Source: Prevotellaceae bacterium (GTDB taxonomy: Bacteria > Bacteroidota > Bacteroidia > Bacteroidales > UBA932). Taken from it: a stretch of 6,827 nt of DNA. Within the stretch, counting starts at the first letter, position 1. Each line of letters begins with the position of its first letter. The stretch spans positions 1-6,827 of the forward strand of contig JAISRS010000465.1 in assembly GCA_031273485.1 (NCBI GenBank). Direction: 5' to 3'. Under the pieces are notes generated by a model. The model worked only from the letters and a program-made list of their open reading frames with translations, had not been told where the DNA came from and made no database searches. Positions 1 to 5,859 of this stretch are shown here, in pieces. A program made the translations under genes and the position numbers.

Positions 1-582
1 ACCCCCGATGCAATGAAAATCAACGTTGAGTTTTTCTTCAAAGAAATGACTTATCTGTTGAAAGACGGATTTTCCGTCAATACCGGTTATTTTCACGTAA
101 CTCCCCATATCAAAGGAGTTTTTAGAAGCATCCTCGAAAAATTCAATTTCGCAAAGCATGTCCTTTGCTTCCTTTTCACACAAGGAGAAATTATGCGCAA
201 AGGAGCGGATGAAGTGGAAGTTGAAATCACCGGAGTTGGCGAAGTCGGACTGTTAATCGTAGAAGTGAAGGATGTAAAGACCGGCTCGGTGAACGACCGC
301 ATTACACCCAACCGCAATCTGCGCATTAAAGGCGACAAACTTAAACTTATGGGCGACAAGCCTGATGTAGGAGTGTATTTTATCAATGAGGCTACCGAAG
401 AAGAAATCAAAGTGGAAGCCGATGAAATTGTTGATAACAAGCCCTCCGAATTAGTGATTGTTACCCCGGAGCTTGCACCCGGAGTATATTCTCTGAAGGT
501 GGTTACGCAGTTCACCGCCGGCGCTACGCCATTGAAGGAACCCCGTGAAACAATCTTCGATAAAACGCTGAATGTATCTTGA
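1..582 (+). CDS. HU-like DNA-binding protein with C-terminal DUF4469 domain (5' end cut by window)
   Basis: The reading frame is open from base 1 (T-P-D-A before the first ATG at 13), so the true start lies upstream and the ATG at 13 is probably internal. The first ~75 visible residues fit the second half of an HU/IHF-like fold as found in Bacteroidales HU-family proteins: a helix (about 5-20), then a strand pair around GFSVNTGYFHVTPHIKGVF. From about residue 80 there is a beta-rich segment with NRNLRIKGDKLKLMGDKP and VGVYFINEAT, which I recognise as the DUF4469 immunoglobulin-like domain. HU-like domains bind DNA with little sequence specificity; the role of DUF4469 is not established. There are no membrane segments or signal peptide in the visible part. 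The next gene is 249 bp away across a repeat array, so co-transcription is uncertain. The family call is from recall of motifs, not a search. Confidence 0.8.
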   Translation, partial: TPDAMKINVEFFFKEMTYLLKDGFSVNTGYFHVTPHIKGVFRSILEKFNFAKHVLCFLFTQGEIMRKGADEVEVEITGVGEVGLLIVEVKDVKTGSVNDRITPNRNLRIKGDKLKLMGDKPDVGVYFINEATEEEIKVEADEIVDNKPSELVIVTPELAPGVYSLKVVTQFTAGATPLKEPRETIFDKTLNVS

Positions 583-640
583 TTTCACATCGAAGAAATA
601 AGGCTAAACCTTTTTGTTCGGCGTAGCGAAACATTAATGG

Positions 641-769
641 GTGACACACTCGGTCGGGTGTGAGTGACACACTCGGTCGGGTGTGAGTGACACACTCGGT
701 CGGGTGTGGGTGACACACTCGGTCGGAATTGAGTAACGCTTCCGGTCGGTATAGGGTGACACTACCGCT
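641..769. repeat. 23-bp tandem repeat array, hairpin-forming units
   Basis: Five consecutive 23-bp units begin at 641, 664, 687, 710 and 733, and a sixth degenerate one begins at 756. Units 1 and 2 are identical, unit 3 differs at its last base, unit 4 diverges in its last third, and unit 5 keeps mainly the CGGTCGG core. The core CACACTCGGTCGGGTGTG can pair with itself (arms CACACTC and GGGTGTG with one G-T pair, GGTC loop), so each unit is a possible small hairpin or dyad binding site. The period is not a multiple of three and the array sits between two genes, so it is noncoding. There are no unique spacers, so it is not a CRISPR array. Function unknown. Confidence 0.93.
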
Positions 770-794
770 CACGCGGATTTGCAATCCGTGCGTG
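770..794. repeat. Palindrome with 2-nt bulge next to the tandem array
   Basis: CACGCGGATT pairs with AATCCGTGCGTG around a TGC loop, giving ten base pairs interrupted by a two-base bulge at 789-790. It lies directly after the 23-bp array and 37 bp before the next start codon, so it may belong to the same intergenic repeat element or sit in the 5' leader of the following gene. It has no T-tract and is not a typical terminator. Confidence 0.7.
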
Positions 795-831
795 GACAAA
801 TTAGGAATAGAAATTAAAAAATATAAGAAAT

Positions 832-1518
832 ATGTTTTATGCAAGAATTAACAAACTAAAAGTGTTCGATAACCGCGAAGGTTTTCTGGGGATATTCAAC
901 AGACGCGCGGAATTGCGAATTTACAGCTACGTTGCCGGATATGGCAATGATTTCATCGCCGCGACCGTAGGGGCATCGCCGCTGACCTTGTCCGACCTGA
1001 TGAATCTGCCGGATGAGGCTGCACGTAAACAAAAATTATTGGATGCGGTGTTGTCCGAAACCGACAAATTCGCCCAAAGTAACAGTCTTGAAATAAACGG
1101 AGTGAAAGACAATCAAACCCTGCTGTTCGGAGATTCGGGCTTAGTGATTTATCAAAGCGAGGTTATTCCCGACAGGCTGGCTATTCAACTCTGGGTAATC
1201 GAATCGGATACGGACATACGCAATTTCGCCGTCGATGCCGACAAGGTGTTGGACAGCGACGCATTCAAGGGTCTGTTTGCAGCAACAGAGCTGGCTTTGG
1301 CGGTAACAAATCCTATTCTTAGCGGCGCGATAGCGGTAGGCGGCGTGGTGGTCAATATGCTGCGCCAAAAGTTACGCGCCAACAAAGACGACCTCGTGGG
1401 CTACTGGCAAACCTCGCTCAACCGTCCGGAACATTATCCGCACGGCACACGCGACAAACAGGATGTGTACGATACTACGGGAAATATCATGGTGGACTAT
1501 ACGCTATTCGGATTCTGA
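832..1518 (+). CDS. Uncharacterised 228-residue protein with a hydrophobic segment between two beta-rich parts
   Basis: I do not recognise a named family, although the protein resembles conserved hypothetical proteins of Bacteroidales. There is no signal peptide. Residues 1-35 look like beta strands (ARINKLKVFDNREGF, ELRIYSYV). Residues ~50-85 are probably helical. Residues ~95-130 are strands (TLLFGDSGLVIYQSEV, LAIQLWVIESD). A long uncharged stretch runs from about 154 to 177 (ELALAVTNPILSGAIAVGG...NML), followed by basic RQKLRANK. The end (186-228) contains DDLVGYW, EHYPHGTRD and DTTGNIMVDYTLFGF. The alternation of strands with acidic turns is loosely like a C2-type sandwich with an inserted hydrophobic hairpin; that is inference only. 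The start at 832 is supported by an A-rich leader (AAAAAATATAAGAAAT) of the kind common in Bacteroidetes, with no clear Shine-Dalgarno. The gene is GC-rich relative to the later genes. Confidence 0.85.
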   Translation: MFYARINKLKVFDNREGFLGIFNRRAELRIYSYVAGYGNDFIAATVGASPLTLSDLMNLPDEAARKQKLLDAVLSETDKFAQSNSLEINGVKDNQTLLFGDSGLVIYQSEVIPDRLAIQLWVIESDTDIRNFAVDADKVLDSDAFKGLFAATELALAVTNPILSGAIAVGGVVVNMLRQKLRANKDDLVGYWQTSLNRPEHYPHGTRDKQDVYDTTGNIMVDYTLFGF

Positions 1519-1551
1519 ACAGTCAATTAAAAATTAAAAATTACGAATTAC

Positions 1552-1581
1552 GGTTCAGACAATTAAAGAAATGTCTGAACC
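1552..1581. repeat. Perfect 10-bp inverted repeat (GGTTCAGACA / TGTCTGAACC)
   Basis: Two perfectly complementary 10-bp arms (1552-1561 and 1572-1581) surround an A-rich 10-base loop, 33 bp after the stop of the preceding gene. No T-tract follows, so rho-independent termination is not clearly supported. The upstream AATTAAAAATTAAAAATTAC run and the downstream short repeat ATTAAAGGATTAAAGGATT suggest it is part of a dispersed Bacteroidales intergenic element; that is inference. Confidence 0.75.
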
Positions 1582-1620
1582 ATGATTAAAGGATTAAAGG
1601 ATTTTGCCTTCGCAGAAGAA

Positions 1621-1726
1621 ATTCGTGGTAATTCGTAAAAAAATCCGAAGGATTTTTTAATTCGTGAAATTCGTAGTAATTCAGTGACAAAGAAAAAATT
1701 CGTGAGATTCGTGTAATTCGTGGACT
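1621..1726. repeat. ATTCGTG-rich array with ~38-bp higher-order period
   Basis: ATTCGT occurs seven times (1621, 1631, 1660, 1669, 1698, 1707, 1716) plus a degenerate ATTCAGTG at 1679. Copies within a group are 9-10 bp apart, and the groups start at 1621, 1660 and 1698, so the pattern repeats about every 38 bp in three copies. The array runs up to the ATG at 1727 and forms the whole leader of the DUF5675 gene. Together with the inverted repeat at 1552-1581 it fills the 208-bp gap between the two genes. Confidence 0.8.
1638..1658 (+). terminator. Possible weak terminator hairpin inside the ATTCGTG array
   Basis: AAAAAATCC (1638-1646) pairs with GGATTTTTT (1650-1658) around a GAA loop, giving nine base pairs. 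The T-run forms one arm of the stem, with the A-run opposite, so it could act on either strand. It is AT-rich with only two G-C pairs, so termination is uncertain. It would end transcripts of the gene stopping at 1518. Confidence 0.35.
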
Positions 1727-2161
1727 ATGAAGTTGAGATTACAGCGCAGGTTTTTGGGGAAGGATTATACGATTGGTTCCCTGTATGTGAATGAGGACTA
1801 TTTCTGCGATACTCTGGAGGATACCGACAGAGGACTGGCGCAGGAGATGCCTTTGGAGGAGATACGGCGGATAAAGATTCCGCACGAAACGGCGATTCCG
1901 ACGGGCGTATATAAGGTGATAGTAAACCTGTCGCCTTCCAAGAAGAGGATGCTTCCGCGGCTGTTGGATGTGCCGGGGTTCAGCGGAATACTGATACACC
2001 GCGGAAATACCAAAAGCGATTCGTCGGGCTGTATTCTTGTGGGAGAGAATAAAGTGAAAGGTAAGGTTATCAACTCCACGCAATACGAGAAGAAGTTGGT
2101 AGAAATATTGATGGAAACGCAGGACAAAGGAGAAGAAATAACTATTGAAATAGTGAAATAA
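1727..2161 (+). CDS. DUF5675 family protein, L,D-transpeptidase-like active-site signature
   Basis: The 144-residue protein has no signal peptide or membrane segment and matches the DUF5675 family in length and layout: an N-terminal beta region with FCDTLEDTDRG (26-36), a central IPTGVYKVIVN (57-67), and a C-terminal core FSGILIHRGNTKSDSSGCIL (85-104). His91, Gly93, Ser100, Gly101 and Cys102 are arranged like the H-x-G...S-x-G-C motif of YkuD-type L,D-transpeptidases, which suggests a cysteine-dependent activity on peptidoglycan or a related substrate. This is inference; the family has no settled function that I know of. DUF5675 proteins are also found in phage and prophage regions, but no other phage gene is seen here. 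The leader is the ATTCGTG array, and no Shine-Dalgarno is evident before the ATG. Without a signal peptide, export would need another route such as lysis or a secretion apparatus. Confidence 0.85.
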   Translation: MKLRLQRRFLGKDYTIGSLYVNEDYFCDTLEDTDRGLAQEMPLEEIRRIKIPHETAIPTGVYKVIVNLSPSKKRMLPRLLDVPGFSGILIHRGNTKSDSSGCILVGENKVKGKVINSTQYEKKLVEILMETQDKGEEITIEIVK

Positions 2162-2402
2162 AAGAAATTGTAAAAACAAAAGCAGGTTAAAAACAGGGCT
2201 AACCACCCGCAGTGACAAAACATGGGAGAATATTTTCTTGCAAAAACCATGTAAAACAAAAGGACAAGACGCGGTTACGAAAAGCGATATGAGTAGGCTG
2301 TGGATTTTGTGAACCGACACTGATTTGCAGAAAATAATTATTTCGGAAAATGTATTATTTAATCGTCTGTTTAAAGGAATGGACGTTAAACTAAAATGAA
2401 AC

Positions 2403-3803
2403 ATGAAATATTTTATATTATTTTTATTTGTCTTGTTAGCCACAAGTTGCAACAGGAATAATGACGATGTGCAATTATCTTCGGAAATAATTCCAAATTA
2501 CGAAGATAAAACATTTTTAGCAAAGGAATTTGCTAAAATATTAGCTTTTGCTACAGAAGATACGGACATGAGAGACTTTATCAAACAGGTGTCTCTCAAA
2601 AAGTTTGACGGAGACAATAATTTTCTGTTTGTGCAGGCAGAAGATGAATCTCTTAATCCTCAGACTAAATCAGGTGCATCCACTTTCAAGGACAGGTTGA
2701 GGGAGAAAAGCCAGGTTATAACCAAATCTTCGGGTAGCGAAATAGATTTTGATAAACTCATAACATCAATAAAAACAAAATACCCTTTGTTACAAATTGC
2801 TGTACCTGATGTTTATGATGGAAGTACCGAGGATTGGAATACTGATGAATATAAACCATTAGTTGCTTTTGTTCCTGAAGATTTTGATGAGAAGACAACA
2901 AAGAGTATAACAGCCTTTGATATTGATGGGAATGAATATGAACTGGACGCTAAAAATCCGCCCGAAAATCCTGTTATCGTAATAAACGAAAATGAAAGGC
3001 TTGTAACTATCCCAAAATCAAAAGCAGTAGATACGCGATTGGCGTGTGGAGTTCTACTTGAAACAGTATTATTTGTGTATATAGATGCTATTTATTATAA
3101 TGAATATCAAGAATATTATGATGATTTCTTTGCTGTAGATGCTAGACTTAAATCCACCGTACAGCCATCTTCTCCATGTGCCAATCAATTTATTTATGAT
3201 GGTAGTAATAATAATAACAAAAAATATACTCCCGATACCCGTTCTCCGCAAAGAGCTTATAACAGTAATCCTCCTTCGGTAACAAGAGATGATGTAATTA
3301 CGAAAGCAAAATTTGTGAGTATGGATGCACTGAAACAGGTTGAATCCTGGGCAAATGGAGCGCCGGAAGTGGAAATGGTAGTTACATATACTTTAAAACA
3401 GAATAATACATATTCCACTCAAACTATACGCAAGATTTTTACAGATGACGGATGGACTAAAGGTGGTTTTTTGGGCATAGGCAGATCAATAGATACAAAA
3501 ATACTGAATGTACCGGTTTTATATTGGGACAAAGATAACTTTGGAAATTTGATTAAATATACCTTTATAGAATCTGATGGAAACACGTGGGGTACAGATG
3601 AATATACAGTATCTTATGCTAATACATACAAAGAAGAGAATAATACTACAACGGTTCAGGCATCCGCAAAAATTAAAATTGGAGATTGCGATGATATCAT
3701 TGGCGAAGCAGTTCTTAATTATAATGATCCGGTAATTGGTGAAGGAAAACGCTACAGTACAGGGCTTTTAGAATTTTGGATAGCTCTGCAAGGTACTTAT
3801 TAA
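2403..3803 (+). CDS. Large uncharacterised Bacteroidetes lipoprotein, probably surface-exposed
   Basis: The 466-residue protein begins with a short basic/hydrophobic signal peptide ending in LATSC, with Cys16 as the likely lipidation site. The residues after it (NRNNDD) are acidic, as in Bacteroidetes lipoproteins sent to the cell surface. A helical N-terminal part follows (about 35-70: FAKEFAKILAFATEDTDMRD, FIKQVSLKKFDGD); I recall similar segments in other Bacteroidetes exported lipoproteins. A second conserved-looking block lies at about 150-205 (YKPLVAFVPEDFDEKTTK, ITAFDIDGNEYELDAKNPPE, PVIVINENER). The C-terminal half is beta-rich and rich in Asn, Tyr and Thr. No catalytic motif is visible, so a binding, scaffold or inhibitor role is as likely as an enzymatic one. 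The 241-bp upstream gap shows no good promoter match. The stop codon is followed directly by an ATG of the next gene, so the two are probably co-transcribed. Base composition is strongly AT-rich compared with the genes before 2161. Confidence 0.88.
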   Translation: MKYFILFLFVLLATSCNRNNDDVQLSSEIIPNYEDKTFLAKEFAKILAFATEDTDMRDFIKQVSLKKFDGDNNFLFVQAEDESLNPQTKSGASTFKDRLREKSQVITKSSGSEIDFDKLITSIKTKYPLLQIAVPDVYDGSTEDWNTDEYKPLVAFVPEDFDEKTTKSITAFDIDGNEYELDAKNPPENPVIVINENERLVTIPKSKAVDTRLACGVLLETVLFVYIDAIYYNEYQEYYDDFFAVDARLKSTVQPSSPCANQFIYDGSNNNNKKYTPDTRSPQRAYNSNPPSVTRDDVITKAKFVSMDALKQVESWANGAPEVEMVVTYTLKQNNTYSTQTIRKIFTDDGWTKGGFLGIGRSIDTKILNVPVLYWDKDNFGNLIKYTFIESDGNTWGTDEYTVSYANTYKEENNTTTVQASAKIKIGDCDDIIGEAVLNYNDPVIGEGKRYSTGLLEFWIALQGTY

Positions 3804-3815
3804 ATGACATTTATC

Positions 3816-4301
3816 ATGAAAATTAAAATCTTTTTGATAATTATATTTCTCGGATCAACAACATATAATGTGAACGGTCAGTTTAAAGTATCTTATATTT
3901 TAGGTAAGAGTAGGCATGTTGCTGCAACTGCTACTATGACCGACAACTCTTATTCCGATATGGGTAATAAAATAGGCGTTGGTTATGACATAAATAAAAT
4001 ATTTAGCGCCGATGCTTATTTTTATTCTTCACAGGATTATTTATTGTCTCCGGAAGTAACTGTCCGTGTTCACTTTTTAAATAAAGATAATTACAGATTA
4101 TATGCCGGAGCAGGTGTACTTATCGGTTGGCAAAAGTCATTAGTATTTCCGGTTGGAGTTGAAGTGAAACCTTTCAATTCATATCCGAAATTTAGTTTCA
4201 GGTTTGATGCTAATGTATCGGTTGATTTGGCAGGTGATAATCCGCCTTATTTGGCTCCGGGTTTAGGAATATGTTATTCTTTCGGTAATAGTATTAACTA
4301 A
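3816..4301 (+). CDS. Small exported protein, probable outer-membrane beta-barrel
   Basis: I place the start at the ATG at 3816, because it begins directly with MKIKIFLIIIFLGS, a normal signal peptide; an in-frame ATG at 3804, touching the upstream stop, would add MTFI. Signal peptidase I cleavage is likely near NVNG-Q, giving a mature protein of about 140 residues. The mature part is made of short alternating-hydrophobicity stretches separated by turns (NKIGVGYDINKIFSADAYFY, PEVTVRVHFL, YRLYAGAGVLIGW, FRFDANVSVDLA, LGICYSF). This pattern and size fit an eight-strand barrel of the OmpX/OmpW kind, though no family motif is recognised. It follows the large lipoprotein without a gap and precedes a strong terminator, so the two probably form an operon, and the barrel could anchor or partner the lipoprotein (inference). 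Confidence 0.82.
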   Translation: MKIKIFLIIIFLGSTTYNVNGQFKVSYILGKSRHVAATATMTDNSYSDMGNKIGVGYDINKIFSADAYFYSSQDYLLSPEVTVRVHFLNKDNYRLYAGAGVLIGWQKSLVFPVGVEVKPFNSYPKFSFRFDANVSVDLAGDNPPYLAPGLGICYSFGNSIN

Positions 4302-4309
4302 AAAATATT

Positions 4310-4340
4310 AAAGAGTGCGGCAAACGCCGTACTCTTTTTT
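4310..4340 (+). terminator. Intrinsic terminator after the lipoprotein/barrel pair
   Basis: AAAGAGTGCGGC (4310-4321) pairs with GCCGTACTCTTT (4326-4337) across an AAAC loop: twelve base pairs with one G-T pair, running into a six-T tract (4335-4340). This is a typical rho-independent terminator for the operon ending at 4301. It ends only 15 bases before the start codon of the C11 peptidase gene. Confidence 0.88.
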
Positions 4341-4355
4341 CATAATGTCAGAAAC

Positions 4356-5468
4356 ATGAAAAGATGTTACATAATTTATTTGCAACTTATTTTGTTGTTT
4401 GCGGCTTGCACAAAAGATGAACCTGCAATATCCAACATCGCAGAAAAAACGATTTTTATTTATATGGCAGCCGATAATAATCTGTATCGTAATGCTCAAG
4501 CAGATATACAGGAAATGCTTAGCTGTGAAATACCCAACAATTACAATTTGTTGATATATGTCGATGCCCCATTATGGGTAGATGAAGAAACCCCTCAACT
4601 ATTTAAAGTTCAATCCGGCGAATTAATTTCCGTAAAACGATACGAATCGCATAATTCGGCAAGCAGGGAAGTTTTGAAGCAAGTAACAAACGATATGATA
4701 AACAATTTCGAAGCAGAAACTTACGACTTAATTTTATGGTCTCATGGAACAGGCTGGTTGCCTGAAAATATCTTTAACAATCTCACAAAATCATTCGGAA
4801 AAGAAGATAATTCCGAAATCGAAATCACGGATTTGGCAAAGGCGCTGCCGATCAAGTTCAAATGTATAATTTTCGATGCCTGCCTTATGGGAGGTATAGA
4901 GGTTTATTACCAGTTAAGAAACAAGGCGGATATTATTATCGCCTCGCCAACAGAGACATTAGTTGCAGGACTCCCGTATGATGAAATACTTCCTCTGCTG
5001 TTTATCTCCTCTCCCGATTATGCGGAAATTGCCCGCAAATACATGTCGTATTACAAAAATCAAACAGGAGTATTGCAATCGGCAACCATAAGCGTTGTTG
5101 ATACCAGACAACTGGACACTCTTGTCGGTCTCTTGAAAAATACTGTCGTAACCGGAAATATCGACGATATTTATAACAGCGATAAGATGCAGAAATACGA
5201 TTTATTGAATAATTCGATATTTTATGATTTTATGGATTATATCAAAAATATAGTAAGTTCCGAAAACCATATTGCATCAATAGAGCAGCAAATGTCCGAA
5301 ATTGTTATATATAATGATTTTACTCCGTATTTTTTAAACAAACTGAAAATCATCAATAGTTGTGGAATAAGTATTTATGTTTCGTACGGAAACCGGCAAC
5401 TTGACGAAGCATACCGGCAACTTGATTGGTACCTTGATACGGGATTCGGATTATATGGAGAACCGTAA
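4356..5468 (+). CDS. Clostripain-family (C11) cysteine peptidase, lipoprotein
   Basis: The protein has a signal peptide ending in LFAAC with Cys18 as the lipidation site, followed by TKDE, an acidic tail typical of surface-exported Bacteroidetes lipoproteins. The caspase-like (clan CD) C11 fold is shown by TIFIYMAADNNL (32-43), LILWSHGTGW (125-134) with catalytic His130, and CIIFDACLMGGIE (170-182) with catalytic Cys176. Asp174, two residues before the cysteine, sits where family members have an acidic S1-pocket residue, predicting cleavage after Arg or Lys. IIASPTETLVAGLPYDE (194-210) is also family-typical. Characterised relatives are PmC11 of Parabacteroides merdae, clostripain and fragipain; several self-cleave between the His and Cys motifs, and lysines at 145 and 149 lie in that linker. 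At 370 residues it looks complete. It probably acts on external proteins or activates another secreted protein. No clear ribosome binding site is seen. Confidence 0.93.
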   Translation: MKRCYIIYLQLILLFAACTKDEPAISNIAEKTIFIYMAADNNLYRNAQADIQEMLSCEIPNNYNLLIYVDAPLWVDEETPQLFKVQSGELISVKRYESHNSASREVLKQVTNDMINNFEAETYDLILWSHGTGWLPENIFNNLTKSFGKEDNSEIEITDLAKALPIKFKCIIFDACLMGGIEVYYQLRNKADIIIASPTETLVAGLPYDEILPLLFISSPDYAEIARKYMSYYKNQTGVLQSATISVVDTRQLDTLVGLLKNTVVTGNIDDIYNSDKMQKYDLLNNSIFYDFMDYIKNIVSSENHIASIEQQMSEIVIYNDFTPYFLNKLKIINSCGISIYVSYGNRQLDEAYRQLDWYLDTGFGLYGEP

Positions 5469-5490
5469 ATTAAGGATTATAGGCTTATAG

Positions 5491-5859
5491 GTTGGTGTTG
5501 TTAATACCTCTGAATTAAGAAATTTATTGAATTTGTTAAACAGTTTTCAATTGAATGAAAATATGGTTGATATAACTAAAATACAATGCTACGACAGAAC
5601 TCAAACCGGTTTGTTTTTTGATTTTAACGATTATGTAAAACAGCTATGTACAAATGAACAGGATCGTCAACAATATCTTGAACAATACAGTAAAACTGTG
5701 ATCTACAGCAATCACACAGATAGTTTTGTAAATATTTTTGATATAAACTCCTGTTCCGGATTGAACTGTTTTGTGCCGTTAGATAATTTATATAAGTTTT
5801 TAATTCCAGATTACAGAAAAACAGGTTTTTATAATAGTATTTTTAATAGAAAAAATTAA
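5491..5859 (+). pseudogene. C-terminal remnant of a second C11 peptidase (no catalytic domain)
   Basis: Translation from 5491 (VGVVNTSELRNLLNLLNS...) aligns along its length with residues ~245-365 of the C11 peptidase just upstream. Matched blocks include VVNTSEL with VVDTRQL, FFDFNDYVK with FYDFMDYIK, KTVIYSN with EIVIYND, INSCSGLNCFV with INSCGISIYV, and KTGFY near the end. By eye the identity is about 30%, so it is a paralogue and not a recent copy. The His and Cys motifs and the whole signal peptide are missing. There is no ATG at the homology start, and the only start-like codon near the front is a TTG at 5527, which cuts into the homology. In the upstream peptidase's frame, the bases just after its stop read IKDYRLIG before losing register, so a frameshift near 5486 may also be present. 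Most likely it is the 3' relic of a tandem peptidase gene. Confidence 0.72.

Noticed and set aside
641..769. CRISPR array
   Set aside because: Units are directly joined with no unique spacers, the unit is only 23 bp, and there are no cas genes in the window.
524..844. Minus-strand 106-residue frame with repeated VCHPHPTECVTHTR-like peptides
   Set aside because: It is a translation of the 23-bp noncoding array and its palindrome. The 23-bp period is not a multiple of three and there is no family-like sequence.
1..2161. Prophage or conjugative element suggested by the DUF5675 and HU-like genes
   Set aside because: No integrase, structural, packaging, mobilisation or attachment-site sequence is seen; both families also occur in ordinary Bacteroidales chromosomal regions.
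2324..2360. Bacteroidetes-type promoter (TTTG at 2324-2327 and TATTATTT at 2353-2360) before the large lipoprotein
   Set aside because: The spacer is 25 bases, longer than the usual ~19-21, and the -7 element matches TAnnTTTG at only four of six fixed positions.
1739..2452. Long minus-strand frames opposite the DUF5675 gene and the following gap
   Set aside because: They are antisense to a recognisable protein family, low in complexity (Phe/Leu/Ser runs), and extend into the start of the lipoprotein gene.
832..5468. Defence system pairing a membrane-inserting protein with a caspase-like protease (gasdermin-type)
   Set aside because: The C11 protein is an exported lipoprotein, not a cytosolic protease, the genes are about 2.8 kb apart with a terminator between the protease and everything upstream, and the 228-residue protein shows no gasdermin features.
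5527..5859. Independent 110-residue gene with a TTG start at 5527
   Set aside because: The homology to the upstream C11 peptidase begins before the TTG, at 5491, and no ribosome binding site or signal peptide is present, so a gene relic fits better.
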